Part shown: positions 10,985 to 22,440 of the stretch, piece after piece
How the letters are laid out: the number at the start of each line of letters is the position of its first letter
Position numbering within the stretch: the first letter of the stretch is position 1
Assembly: GCA_007570785.1 (NCBI GenBank)
Contig: ML662442.1
Span: 57,952,518-58,016,517, forward strand
Direction of reading: 5' to 3'
DNA from: Antilocapra americana
Taxonomy: Eukaryota > Chordata > Mammalia > Artiodactyla > Antilocapridae
DNA length: 64,000 nucleotides
Notes under the pieces: generated by a model
What the model was told of the DNA's origin: nothing
The model's database searches: none
Seen by the model: only the letters and a program-made list of their open reading frames with translations
Program-made: the position numbers and the translations under genes

Positions 10985-11215
10985 TTTTTAAAAAATTTTT
11001 AATTGAAGGATGATTGCTTTACAAGTATTGGTTTGATTTCTGCCATACATCAACATGAATTAGCCATAGGTGACATATGTCCCCTCCCTCTTTAATCTCC
11101 TTCCCACCTCTTCCTCTTTCCCACCCCTGTAAGTTGTTAGAGTCCCAGTTTGAGTTCCCTAAGTCCCACAGCAAATTTCCATTGCCTATCTATTATTTTA
11201 GGGACACAAGTTACC
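10985..11215 (-). repeat. L1 3'-UTR fragment
   Basis: Reverse L1 sequence: 'ttgatttctgccatacatcaacatgaattagccatagg' parallels the younger L1 at 19340-19390 ('gttttgccatacattgacatgaatccgccatggg'), with clear divergence. Confidence 0.75.
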
Positions 11216-13985
11216 CTCAGGTTGAGTTATCTTGTACCTAATTTTATTTACCTTTGTCTGATTGCTTTGTTTTTTAAAATGTATATTCTCAGATTATCTT
11301 AGCCGTTTTATGTTCTATTTTCAGTTCTGACTACATTCTTCCTTTGTGTTTAATTATTAGTTCTATAATGTTTGATCATCAGACTCCCTTTTTATTTCAC
11401 TCTGTTTCAGTCGTTTAGTTCTTGTTATTCAGACATCTTGAAGCCCTTGTGAAGAATGTCTTTTGTATTAAGTTGTATTTTTCTTCTAAAGTTCTTTGAT
11501 CTCCTGTATGCCACATTCCTTTCATTCTGTCTTTTTTTTTTCCTTCTTTCAGTCCCTGCCCCTCCTCTCTCCTCATCAAGCTATCTTTCAGTTTGTCTGT
11601 TTTTCATGCCTGTTCTTTTTCATCTTACTAGCGCTTGACAGCTCTGCCCAGACTTAATATTTGCTTCCACATTGTGTGGGCAATTTCCTTACTCTCCATA
11701 TCAGCATTATTTTTGGCTCAGCTCACTTTTTAGGTTACAAAATATACACTCTGCAGCTTTCCACTCCTCTTCTGTCTCTCTAGGAGGTCGTGGTGATCTG
11801 TACACATTACTCCTGAACTCTGACTTGGCATAGTTCTGACATTTTTCCATCTTCCTATAAAAATTTCTCCTGTAACTCTTCTGCCCATGCAACACAATAT
11901 CAGGATTTACTCCCTGTGGTTGGGGCAGTAGTATATTGTGTTTCCATTGTGGAAGCCCTCAGATTCTGGCCCTAGAATCTTCACTTCTGCTGGAAAGTGC
12001 CTTAAATCACTTCTGTGTTTTACGCATTCTTGGCTGCAGTTCTGTAACATCTATCAGTCATAGATGGTAGGGAAAAAAATAGAATTCAGTGTTTTCTCTC
12101 CAGATGTGGTGTATTAATGAGATTGTTAATTCAGTTTAGGAGCCTTGCCGAACAGGTCTGCTCCATTTCTTCTCAGAATCTGTTGTATCTTTTCTTGGTT
12201 TCCGTTCTTGAAGTTTATAACTTTGGGCCATGCCTATCATGTGTATTTTAAATAGGCAAAAATATAATAGAAGAATAGACAGAAGATCTTATTGCTATGG
12301 GTAAATTTGAAAGACATGGCCAAAATAAAACCCTTTAAAGGAAGAAGGAAATATTTATTACATGCTTGTTATGTGACACAATTTTGTTAGTCTTCATAAG
12401 AGCCCTAGTTTATTACTAATAGATTTGTTATTCCCACTTTGCAGATAGGAATACTTAGGCTCATTGATGTAAAATGACTTTCTCAAGGAGTCTTAGCTAG
12501 TAAAAGTGGACCCTTTATTGATGTAGCTGTACTGGTAGGAACATTTTGCAAAATAAACATGAACCATTGCAGTCTTTATTTGGTAAATGCTTTGGAACTA
12601 TTTATCCACTTCTGGGCAAGTGTCTTAAGGAAAAAAGCCTTTTGTGTATACAGTAATTCAGTTCCTAAAGGCTAGAATTTAAAAATAAAGACTGCACTCA
12701 GAGATTTAAATTTAAAGAATCAGCATATGCTAGATCAAAGTAGAAATACAGAGTATCTTAAACATAAATAATAGCTCCAGGTCTGCAAGTTTTAATCTTT
12801 TTTTTTTAGGTTTATGCAATTTACCAAACAATTTCTTTTGATGTTAGGAGGATAGATATTATTACTAATAATGGGGGTAGCGGCTTTATTTTTATTCTTC
12901 TGCTTCTGAACACTCACAAACACCTCTGAAGAGGATTAAGATTGCTGCTTAACCTCTTCCAGCATTCTTTTTTTCACCCCATCGCTCCCTTTCCCCTCTC
13001 TCACCAGCTCTGACTTGACCATTGCAGAGGCTCTATAAAGACTGAGGAATTAGGGAAGGAAGGTGAAGGCGGTTTTAAATTCCTTATGACTGCGCTCCTA
13101 TTTCACTGTTTTGTTTTCATGCATTTCTCATTGGAAGGATATAGATACGACATAGGGATTAAATGTAGGTTCTGCTTATAAGACAGCTTGTGTTCACATC
13201 TCTGCTTTTCTGCTTAAGCAAATTACATAAATTCTCTGAACTTCAGTTTCATCACTCATGAAGTGAAGTCTACAATAGTGATCCATGGGATTGTTTTGGA
13301 GAAAAACTAAGCATGTAAGAAATCTGTCATGTGAGAATCATTGAATACGTACAAATGTCTCCTCCAACAAACTTCAAGATTCTGATGAGGGCAATAGTTC
13401 ACAACTGTGACTGTGTTTCAGTCAGTCAGTGAGCTTTTCAAAAATGCAAGCGAGTAAACTTGATAGAGCGAGGGGGTCAGGTTCCACCCCTCCCATATTG
13501 TTTGCTTGTCTAAGTAGCATGAGATTTTTGTCTTTTATTCACTGCTGTATCCACAACTCCTAAAACAGTGTCTAGCACAAAAAGACTTTATGAATGAATA
13601 AAAAGCAAATTATCTTTGGTCCTCAGTGGTTTATCCCTACTCTTTGTGAAGAAAAAAAGTTTTTTAAATTTACAAGTATGAAATTCATCCTTTTTAGTAA
13701 ACAGTTCTGTTTGTCAGTATATGGTCAAACCCTCTTCTCATCCTCAACTCCTGGCAACCACTGATCTGATCTTTAATCTTAGAGTTTTGGGTTTTCCACA
13801 ATGTCTAATAAGTTGAATTGTACATTATACAGTCTTTTGAGCCTGGCGCTTGTCACGTAACAAAGTACATTTGAAGCTCATTTGTGTTGTGGTTCAGCAT
13901 TTTTTTTAATTGTTGAGTAGCATTCTGTTAATCTGGAACAAATATGTTAACAATTTTGCTCTGTTTTGTTCTTTTTGATTTCTAG
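11216..13985. other. No gene; old MIR, L2 and L1M relics upstream of exon 2
   Basis: Presumed RARS2 intron 1. MIR-like pieces are seen at 12350-12510 (reverse) and 13160-13330 (forward), an L2-type 3' tail near 13530-13610 ('cactgctgtatccacaactcctaaaacagtg'), and an L1M fragment at 13660-13920. No RARS2 exon 1 sequence (an ATG followed by an Arg/Ala/Cys-rich dozen codons and a GT donor) was found. Confidence 0.55.
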
Positions 13986-14059
13986 CTTTCCAGAGTGTTG
14001 GATCTTCCACCAGAAAATTTGATCAAATCAATATCTGCAGTTCCAATTTCCAGAAAAGA
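13986..14059 (+). CDS. RARS2: RARS2 exon 2 (mitochondrial arginyl-tRNA synthetase)
   Basis: First RARS2 coding exon seen here. RARS2 is a class Ia synthetase of the mitochondrial matrix that charges mt-tRNA-Arg with arginine using ATP. The exon follows a tctag acceptor and reads [20 protein letters not shown]..., close to human residues 13-37, which complete the targeting region and begin the mature protein. It is 74 bp (c.37-110 in human numbering), starts in phase 0 and leaves two bases (GA) that join exon 3 to make Glu. The donor is GTTAAGT, with A rather than the usual G at +5. Its length and end match the human exon whose donor carries the known pontocerebellar hypoplasia type 6 variant c.110+5A>G. 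No ATG is present because exon 1 is outside the window or unrecognised. Confidence 0.95.
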
Positions 14060-15169
14060 GTTAAGTATAATATATTTGTAATGATCTAGAATGTGATTGA
14101 TTTTGTCAGTTAACCAAAAAATGGAGTTACTCTCCGGTTTACAAAATAGGCCTTGAAATTATCCTTAATACGTGATTTGTTGTGTTATTTCCATGACTTT
14201 AAATAATAAAAATTCTGTACTTTAATACTCTGACATGGCAGATTATATTAATATTCTCATGTTGTTTTGATGTTTAGCATAATAACTATATGGCAGTCTT
14301 TGAGGAATTTGGAATGAGGTTTGATTTAATTCTGTAACAGCAAATAAAAGAACTAAGATACTAGTTAGAAAATTAGAATTTTTGAAGAGATCTTAGAGAT
14401 TAAACACCTATCTGATGCCTGAATACTATTGTACCATGATTACTGCTAGATTTTTGGTGTGTTTGTTTTTGGGTTTCAGTTTTTTTGCTTGTTTCCATTT
14501 GAGGACCCCCCCCAGTGGAGAGAACTACTGGTTAGGGCTATATAATAATCTACATATAATCTATATAGTTGCTGCTTGGATTCAGAGAGGTCTGTTTTGT
14601 GAATTTGGTCATTCTCATTGATACTTGTTTACCAGTTGACTAGAAAATTTCAATACTAGAATAAAATATGCTCTCAGTTAATGAATAATGACAAGAAATT
14701 AGCTACATAGTAGGCTTAATGCTTTAAGCTTAAATTATCGTTATACTGTTACGATATGATGATACCATTATCACTATACCATCATGTCCTTAAATATTTT
14801 GTCCCCTTAACTTTGTTAGGATTTTAAGACAAAGTAGAATGAATGTGCTTTTTCCCAGAATAGGACAAATGGATAAGTGGAAAAGAAAGAGAAAGGCTAC
14901 ATACATATGGTCTTGTAAAAGAGAGTCTTTAAAATAGCCTGTTACATACAACTTCATCTGTTTTGAGTTCCAAGAATAGAGGAAACCACTGACCAAAAGA
15001 TGGGCCTTGTATGTAAACCGATACAGTGTTGCAAACAGTTACCTCCTCTATGAATCTGTAAAGGGTGTTTTGCATAATAATAGAAATGTCTGTTTTTATG
15101 TTTCAAAGACCTTTAGTAAGCTGAACTGTCTTGACCCATCTTTTGTTTCTTGTTTATTTTAAATGAGGC

Positions 15170-15900
15170 AACATTATATGTATTTCACGTGGACAATATT
15201 CTGTATACAGTATAGCATGGTATGTCACCACCAAAAATTTAGTGTTCCATCTGTCATCATACAGCTGATCCCTTTACCCATTTAATTCTCCCCACCACCC
15301 CTTCCCCTCTGGTAACTAGAACACTGTATCTGCATGTTTGATTTGATTTGTTCACTTATTTTTTGTTCTTCATACTCCACATGTGGGCTAAATCGTATGG
15401 TATTTTTCTTTCTTGGTCGAACTTACTCCATTTAGCATAATATCCTCAAGGTCCATCCACATTGTCCCAAATGGCAAGGTCTCATCTTTCTGCGGCTGAG
15501 TAGCATTCCACTGTTGGTGTGTGTGTGTACATCTTCTGTATATCGATTCATTTATGGGCACTAGTTTGTCTTTATACCTTGGCTGTTGTAAACAGTGCTG
15601 CAGTAAACGTATGGGTGCTTATAGCTTTTCAAGTTAGTGTTTTCATATTCTTTGGGTAAATACCCAGAAGTCGCTGGATTATATGGTAGTCTGGTCTTTT
15701 TGAGGAATCTCGTAGTGGCTGCACCAATCCACATGCCTATCACCAGTGTTTGAGTGTTCCTTTTTCTCCACATTCTTGTCAACACTTATTTCTCACTTTT
15801 TGACAGTACCTTTTCTGATGTGAAGTGATACCTCATTTTTATTTACATTTTCCTAATAATTAGTGATGCGAGGCATCTTTTCACATGCCTGTTGTCTTGG
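15170..15900 (-). repeat. L1M LINE fragment
   Basis: Reverse L1 3' end with 'ctccatttagcataatatcctcaaggtccatccac', 'ctgagtagcattccactg', 'ccttggctgttgtaaacagtgctgcagtaaac' and 'gggtaaatacccagaagtcgctgg'. These are standard L1 phrases, diverged, with no intact frame. Confidence 0.85.
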
Positions 15901-16261
15901 TTCCTCTTTTTAATAAGATTTTCTATACCTGCTTTGAGTTCCTTTGGGCACTAGTACTTTAGCAGCCTGAAATACTAAGACTTTGTTTCATAGAAAATAA
16001 TGAGGACCTCAATTTCTCTAGTCTACCAGCCAAAAATTCTACATATTGAATTTGTTTAAAATAAAGGAATTGCTACTGCTTTGTCTTCATAACCCCGGTT
16101 ATCCTTTAGAGTACTGAAACAGAGCCTAACTGTCTGTATTTCTAATTTGATTCTAAAGTGCTATAACATGCCAGGAAAATTAAGAAATACTCTTTTTTTA
16201 ATGTGGTTTATTTAATGTGATACGGATCTATTTGTTTAGGTGGTCTAATTCTCTCAATTAT

Positions 16262-16374
16262 ATAGTTGACCCTTGAATAACATGGGTTTGAACTGCATGG
16301 GTGCAGCTATATGTGGATTTTTTTTTCAACTAGCATGAACTGCGGTACTTCATGATCCATGGTTGGTTGAAGGC
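16262..16374 (+). repeat. Mammalian interspersed repeat fragment, family uncertain
   Basis: 'agttgacccttgaataacatgggtttgaactgcatgggtgcag...atatgtggattttttttt' is a widely repeated mammalian phrase, but I cannot assign the family securely. It directly precedes the GC-rich tandem array. Confidence 0.45.
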
Positions 16375-17340
16375 AATTGATTACAGAGCCCCAGTGGGCC
16401 CAAGGGCTAGTGTTGGCCCATTGGTGGCAGAGCCAGGTCCTGCAGTCTGTAGCTGCAAGGCCCCCTAGTGGTCCCAGTGTGTCAACCCACTGGTAGATGG
16501 TACTGGGTCTAATGTAACCCTGAGGGCCAGGAGTAGTGCCAGCAGTGGGGGTGAGGTGGGGGGTGGGGTGGGGGGTGGGTCCTGGGCCCTCTGGTGGGCA
16601 GGACCAAGCCCCAGGGAAGCTTGGGACTCTGGAGGTCCTGAGATACCTGACCTTCAGCTGGGTGGGGCTGTGTCCCTGCCCGGAGATGTGTCCCACACTT
16701 GGCCTGATGTGTCCCATTATTGATGCTGACAAGCTGGTCAGCAGGGCTGGGTCCTGAGGTGGCTGGCTGTGTGGCCAGGGGACCCCAGGGCCTAGTACAG
16801 GCCAGCAGATGGGTAGGGCTGTGTCACAAGGCAACTGGCTACAGGGCCCTGGGGATCCTGAGACTAGTGCTGCCTCTCTGTTAGGGAGCTAAGTCGTAGG
16901 GTGGCTAGCTTCAGGGCCCACAGTTCCAGAGCCAGTGTTAGCCTGCTCATGAACAGGGCCATGGCCTTAAATAGTCCTGGGGCTGGTGATGGCCTCCTGG
17001 AGGGCAGGGTCAAAGTGACCCAAGGCTGGTGATCGCCCAGTGGTGCGTGTGGCCTGACCTGGCTGGCTGAGGTGCCCAGGGTATCCTGGAGGTGGTGTCA
17101 GCCTTATGTTGAGTGAGGCTGCGTTCTAGTGGACTGGCCCACTGGTGGGCTGAGCCATATCTTTTGCTGCAAGGCCCAGGAATCCCAGGGCTGACGCCTA
17201 CCCCAGTGAGGAAGGAGGGTCTCTATGACCACTTGTGGCAGCCTGGGGATCCCTTGGCTGTTGTCAGCCCATTGTTGGGTGGGGCCATGTACCTGGCCTA
17301 GAATACCCCAGAACTGGCGAGGACTGGCTGGTACCTGAAG
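16375..17340. repeat. Degenerate GC-rich minisatellite, unit roughly 65-75 bp
   Basis: About 1 kb of G+C-rich DNA in an AT-rich intron, built of diverged units each carrying a variant of GGCTGGTGNTGGCCCNNTGGTGGG then a 'gccaggtcctg' or 'gggctgtgtc' phrase. Recognisable unit starts include about 16405, 16471, 16791, 16863, 16931, 16982, 17026, 17089, 17189 and 17258, with spacings of about 45-100 bp. Open frames on either strand are low-complexity products of the repeat. Confidence 0.7.
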
Positions 17341-17465
17341 CTGGGACCCAGCACTAATAAGGTAGAAGGAGAATTTCAAAATGGTATTCACTAGCTCCAG
17401 TATCCTCATGGAATGCCCCCTAAATTGACTGCTCTCAGTATCTCTGTCCCAAGTTGTGCTGCTGT

Positions 17466-17670
17466 ACTTAGTCATTCAGTTGCATCCAGCTCTTTTGTGA
17501 CCCCATGGACTGTAGCCCACCAGGCTCCTCTGTGCTTGGAATTCTCCCGGCAAGAATTCTGGAGTGGTTAGCCATTTCCTCCTCCAGGGAATCTTCCCAA
17601 TCCATGGATTGAACCCAGGTCTCCCACAGTGCGAGCGGATTCTTTACCAGCTGAGCCACCAGGGAAGCCC
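17466..17670 (-). mobile_element. Bov-tA SINE
   Basis: Full-length reverse copy from 'tcattcagttgcatccagctctttt' to 'gagccaccagggaagccc'. The tRNA-derived head is at the right end. Confidence 0.93.
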
Positions 17671-18614
17671 AGGAGCAGGTGAGGGGGCTAGAAATGGGCT
17701 AGACAGACAGTGGTTCAACCCACCTATTCTGCCCAGAGAGTCTCATTCTCAACTTCATTATTAAACATTCAGTGTCAGTAATTATGTGGATGTTTGTATA
17801 TTATTTTTATACCTTGAACAATTTCAAACTATAGAAAATTTATAGAGAATAGTGTAATGGACACTCATGCTCACTTTCTAACATATCAGGTCTTAGTTTT
17901 TTCCAAATTTTGTTTTTTACAAATCAAACATTACTGTTGAGGCTACCTGTATACTATCCTTCCTTAGAGATAACTGCTCTTTGAAGCAAATGATTGTTTT
18001 CACCAATCAGTTGCCTAGTTTCTTTCTTAGTTTCCTTGTTTTTGCACTGTTTCATCACCAACCCAATGAAAAGAATGGCAATGTCTGTCTCTTTAAGGAA
18101 CTCCTGAGTGTTAAGAATAATACTTTTTCATGTTAAAATTCAGATTTCACCTTTTTTTTTTTTTAAATTTTGCTTTGTTCATCTGAAGGTAAATGAAGAG
18201 GCTTGAAAGAAGGAAGTATTTGAAATAGTGGAAGAAGATTTGTAGAAGAGGTCAAGAGACTTGAGCTTTTTTCTAACTCTGTTTATTAGTCGCAGTAGAC
18301 ATTTAGGAAAGACAACTTGCTAGACATCATTTTTCACATTTCTCAAATAAGGTGGTTGCTGTGTGTCTCTTACAGAGATACTACAATGCTACAACTGGGT
18401 GGTGGAAGAGGAAGAATTTTATAAAATAAAATACTCAATAAGTACATAGTGATGATATTTCTGATTGCTTTGCTTTATATTTTGAAAGTGTAATTTCCTC
18501 TGATAAGATTATGTCAGTGTAGAGAACCCAAAGTGATTAGTCTTTTTTTTCTTGTTTTTACTCTGGTAACGTTTTTAAGGTAACAATCTTTTCCTGTTTC
18601 ACGTCTGTCTTCAG

Positions 18615-18717
18615 AGAGGTAGCTGACTTCCAGCTTTCTGTGGATTCTCTATTGGAAAATAACAATGACCGTTCAAGACCAGATATTCAAATTCAAGCCA
18701 TGAGACTGGCAGAGAAG
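18615..18717 (+). CDS. RARS2: RARS2 exon 3
   Basis: This 103-bp exon (c.111-213) lies between a ttcag acceptor and an AAG|gtactt donor. It reads [15 protein letters not shown]... then [14 protein letters not shown], matching the human N-terminal additional domain, which in class Ia ArgRS enzymes contacts the tRNA elbow. The first A completes the Glu codon begun in exon 2, and the exon ends on a codon boundary. Two AG dinucleotides are in tandem at the acceptor (cagAGAG), but only the upstream one keeps the frame and the human-like EE pair. Confidence 0.95.
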
Positions 18718-19283
18718 GTACTTGAGCACTATCATCTCTTTTGACATTATAATAAACGTGTTAAATAAAAAAATATTGTGCAGGCTATGTCAGCCATAAT
18801 AATGGATTCAATAGTGTTTCTTTGTTCAAGATACCTTGGAAAGTATGATTTAAATTTATTTTAGCTGCATACTATAAAGTTAGGATGGTTTTTGAGATTA
18901 GTTATGAAACACTCCTCTTGAGCTGACAGTATTCAGTTTTTTGATTACTTATAGGAGGATTGAGTGTTAATTAAATTGATGGATTGAAGCTGGATGGACT
19001 TCTGAATTCAGGAGAACAAGTTTGATAAATTACAACAGTGGGCTGCAGTTTTAAAAATGAGTTTCTGAGAAGATGAACATTAAAATATGAGAAGAAATGA
19101 TTAGATGTAAATAGAACCATAATTTCAGAGAAGTGGTTAGATGATTTAATAAACCTTTCATTTCTAATTTCTCTGTTGGGCTGACTATCTAAGAGAGGAA
19201 TTGAAAGGACTGTGGAGAATGACTGTATCTAAATTGTTGGTGTTTAATACCTTCAGAAAGAAAAAGGAAGGTTTGGGACAAAG

Positions 19284-19296
19284 TTGTTTTATTTTA
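19284..19296 (+). repeat. Target site duplication, left, of inverted L1
   Basis: TTGTTTTATTTTA, identical to 21055-21067. The left copy grades into the L1 A-rich tail, so its exact end is ambiguous by a few bases. Confidence 0.75.
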
Positions 19297-21054
19297 TTTT
19301 ATTTTAATTTTTTCTTTAGATTTTGTCTGTTTGTTTTCTTTACATTATCATGTTGGTTTTGCCATACATTGACATGAATCCGCCATGGGTATACACGCGT
19401 TCCCCGTCCAGAACCCCCCTCCCACCTCCCTCCCAATTCCATTCCTCTGGGTCATCCTGGTGCACCAGCCCTGAGCACCCTGTATCAAGCATCAAACCTG
19501 GGATGGCGATTGATTTCACATATGATAATTTACATGTTTCAATGCCGTTCTCCCATATCATCCCACCCTTGCCCTCTCCCATAGAGTCCAAAAGACTGTT
19601 CTGTACATTTGCATCTCTTTTGCTGTCTCGCATACAGGGTTATTATTATCATCTTTCTAAATTCCATATATATGCGTTAGTATACTGTATTGTTTTTCCT
19701 TCTGGCTTACTTCACACTGTATAATAGGCTCCAGTTTCTTCCACCTCAGTAGAACTGATTCAAATGTGTTCTTTTTAATGGCTGAGTAATATTCCATTGT
19801 GTATATGTACCACAGCTTTCTTATCCATTCGTCTGTTGATGGGCATGTAGGTTGCTTCCATGTCCTGGCTATTGTAAACAGTGTGGCGATGAACATTGGG
19901 GTACACATGTCTCTCTCAATTCTGCTTTCCTCAGTGTGTATGCCCAGCAGTGGGATTGCTGGGTCATATGGCAGTTCTATTTCCAGTTTTTTAAGAAATC
20001 TCCACACTGTTCTCCATAGTGGCTGTACTAGTTTGCTCTCCCACCAACAGTGTATGAGGGTGCCCTTTTCTCCACATCCTCTCCAGCATTTATTGCTTAT
20101 AGACTTTTGGATGGCAGTCATTCTGACTGCTCATTGTAGTTTTGATTTGCATTTCTCTGATAATGTGTGATGTTGAGCATCTTTTCATGTGTGTGTTAGC
20201 CATTTGTATGTCTTCTTTGGAGAAGTGTCTGTTTAGTTCTTTGGCCCACTTTTTGATTGGGTTTATTTTTCTGGAATGGAGCTGCAGGAATTGCTTGTAT
20301 ATTTTTGAGATTAATTGTCCGTTGCATCATTTGCTGTTTTTTTCTCCCATTCTGAAGGCTGCCTTTTCACCTTGCTTTTAGTTTCCTTTGTTGTGCAGAA
20401 GCTTTTAATTTTAATTAGGTCCCATTTGTTTATTTTTGCTTTTATTTCCAATATTCTGGGAGGTGGGTCATAGAGGATCCTGCTTTGGTTTATGTCAGAG
20501 TGTTTTGCCTATGTTTTCCTCTAGGAGTTTTATAGTTTCTGGTCTTATGTTTAGATCTTTGATCCATTTTGAGTTTATTTTTGTGTATGGTGTTAGAAAG
20601 AATCAATATAGTGAAAATGAGTATACTACCCAGAGCAATCTATAGATTCAATGCAATTCCTATCAAGCTACCAGAGGTCTTTTTCAGAGAACTAGAACAA
20701 ATAATTTCACAATTTGTATGAAAACACAAAAAACCTCAAATAGCCAAAGCAATCTTGAGAAAGAAGAATGGAACTGGAGGAATCAACCTGCCCGACTTTA
20801 GGCTATACTACAAACCCACAGTCATTAAGACAGTATGGTACTGGCACAAAGACAGAAATATAGATCAATGGAACAAAATAGAAAGCCCAGAGATAAATCC
20901 ACGCATCTATGGACACCTTATCTTTGACAAAGGAGGCAAGAATATACAATGGAGAAAAGACAACCTCTTTAACAAGTGGTGCTGGGAAAACTGGACAGCC
21001 ACTTGTAAAAGAATGAAACTAGAACACTTTCTAACACCATACACAAAAATAAAC
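19297..21054 (-). mobile_element. Young L1 with 5' inversion (twin priming)
   Basis: One insertion made of two L1 pieces in opposite orientation. The 3' piece is on the minus strand (about 20600 down to 19297): it encodes the ORF2 C-terminus ([37 protein letters not shown], ending SILTHIYGI) and ends in an A-rich tail seen as TTTTATTTTATTTT. The 5' piece is on the plus strand (about 20598-21054): it encodes upstream ORF2, with [20 protein letters not shown] and [20 protein letters not shown]. The pieces share about 28 bp of L1 sequence (ctttctaacaccatacacaaaaataaac) at opposite ends. A 13-bp direct repeat, TTGTTTTATTTTA, flanks the whole. There are no intact ORFs beyond fragments. Confidence 0.9.
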
Positions 21055-21067
21055 TTGTTTTATTTTA
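21055..21067 (+). repeat. Target site duplication, right, of inverted L1
   Basis: TTGTTTTATTTTA directly after the end of the inverted 5' segment at 'acaaaaataaac', where L1 would otherwise continue with Ser-Lys-Trp codons. Confidence 0.8.
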
Positions 21068-21228
21068 AATAGGATTACTACGTGTGACACTGAGGAAGAC
21101 ATGGGCACACGGAAGAGTCCAAACAATGAAAGTCACTTTCACAGAAAGAAATGTTTGAAGAATCAGAGTATGATAAACAGGCTCTGGTAGCTAAGTAAAT
21201 GTTTGTTTGACCACATAAATCACCCCAG

Positions 21229-21302
21229 ATGTTTTTTCTTTTTTTGCCATACTGCACACGGGACCTTAGTTCCCCAACTAGGGGTTGAACCCACAATCTC
21301 TC
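21229..21302 (-). repeat. CHR-2 SINE fragment
   Basis: 'ttttgccatactgcacacgggaccttagttccccaactaggggttgaacccac' is the reverse of the CHR-2 tRNA-derived region, truncated on both sides. Confidence 0.65.
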
Positions 21303-21920
21303 ACCCCAAATTTTCATCAAGGTAGCATACCAGGAATAAAGTTCTCCTAACTACAATATTTATTTCCTCCTCCTCCTGTGAGTTCTCAAAAATGCAAGCT
21401 GGTGACATCAGGTATCTCTTTAAACTTCATGAGTCTCCTGGCTGCTTTGAACATCTGGTTGGTTAAAAATGTAAAGCGTGTTCATTAAAGACCAAATATT
21501 TAAATTTTTTACATATTTTATGGGGGTGTAAGTTGTTTCAGCAGAGGCCCTAACAGAGTATCATGTTCTATCACTCTTAGGAAAGGTGGGTCAAATAAAG
21601 AGTTCACTGCATGTCACGATACATAAGGTGGGAGTAAAGTGATGGCTCCCTTTTTTCTACATCAGAGAATTTGAAGTGAGAGATTGGGAAAGAGGAAGAG
21701 AGAGTCTCTGAATAGAGTAGCATTCCAGCCGGAAAAGAAGAAAACATATGAACACAAATGTAACGACAAAGCTGGAGAGACCGGCCAAGCCCAAGTCCAG
21801 ACACACGACTATGAGAAAGGACACTCCTGCTGACGTTGGAAGCCAGTTCCATAGGATTAGAACTACAGAACTCATTAGGCCTATTTTATAACACACCTAT
21901 TTTACTTGATATCTTTTCAG

Positions 21921-22004
21921 CTAAAATGTGACACAGTGGTGAGTGAAATCAGCGCCAATCAAGGGACTGTAAATTTCAAAATCAACAGAGAACTGTTAAC
22001 AAAG
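21921..22004 (+). CDS. RARS2: RARS2 exon 4
   Basis: This 84-bp exon (c.214-297) has a strong polypyrimidine tract, a tttcag acceptor and an AAG|gtaaga donor. It encodes 28 whole codons, [20 protein letters not shown] followed by INRELLTK, close to human RARS2. Its phase-0 ends and length divisible by three mean that skipping it would remove 28 residues without a frameshift. It sits in the N-terminal additional domain, just before the catalytic Rossmann fold. The upstream boundary lies about 850 bp after a young L1 insertion in intron 3. Confidence 0.95.
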
Positions 22005-22029
22005 GTAAGAACAGGTTACGGTGCAGCTG

Positions 22030-22440
22030 TTGCACCTTCTCTCGTACCTTCTCTCATTCCCTCTGCTTCAGCTACAGTGTTTTCCCTCTGGTTCTTAAAC
22101 TTATCCCGCCTCCTCTTGCCTCAGAACTTCTGCACATTCTGATCGCACCTCCTGGAAACCACCCTAAGTTCAGTCTGCTTATCCTGCACATCTTAATGTT
22201 CCCTCACAGTGCCTTTCTGACCCCTTCATTCTTACATGCTCTTAACACTGTGTATGCCTCCTTGGCAAAACTTAACTGTAGTTGCTATTTTACATTTTTC
22301 TTATTTGATGAATGCCTTTTGCCCTTTAAACTCTAATTTCCATTAGGGCTTATAGCATCTGTTTTTCTCGCATACCTGGTTCCTAGCACAGCACCAGGCA
22401 TGCAGTAAGTACGAGATAACCATTATTAAATGGATCAGTG
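22030..22440 (+). repeat. L2 LINE 3' end
   Basis: Forward L2 phrases: CT-rich 'cttctgcacattctgatcgcacctcctgg', then 'cacagtgcctttctgaccccttc' and the tail 'ggttcctagcacagcaccaggcatgcagtaagtac'. It begins just 26 bp after exon 4. Confidence 0.7.

Larger units (their letters stand above)
14060..18614 (+). other. RARS2: RARS2 intron 2
   Basis: A 4,555-bp intron with donor GTTAAG and acceptor ttcag. It contains an L1M block, the minisatellite and one Bov-tA listed separately. The remainder (14067-15170 and about 17960-18600) is AT-rich with no recognised element. Confidence 0.9.
18718..21920 (+). other. RARS2: RARS2 intron 3
   Basis: A 3,203-bp intron with canonical ends. It is dominated by the inverted L1 insertion at 19284-21067. 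A reverse CHR-2 fragment is at about 21229-21302. The rest is AT-rich unique DNA. Confidence 0.9.

Noticed and set aside
16307..16834. 175-codon minus-strand frame
   Set aside because: Proline/glycine-rich low-complexity product of the GC-rich tandem array with no domain or splice support.
19657..20121. 154-codon minus-strand frame as a gene
   Set aside because: It is the L1 ORF2 C-terminus.
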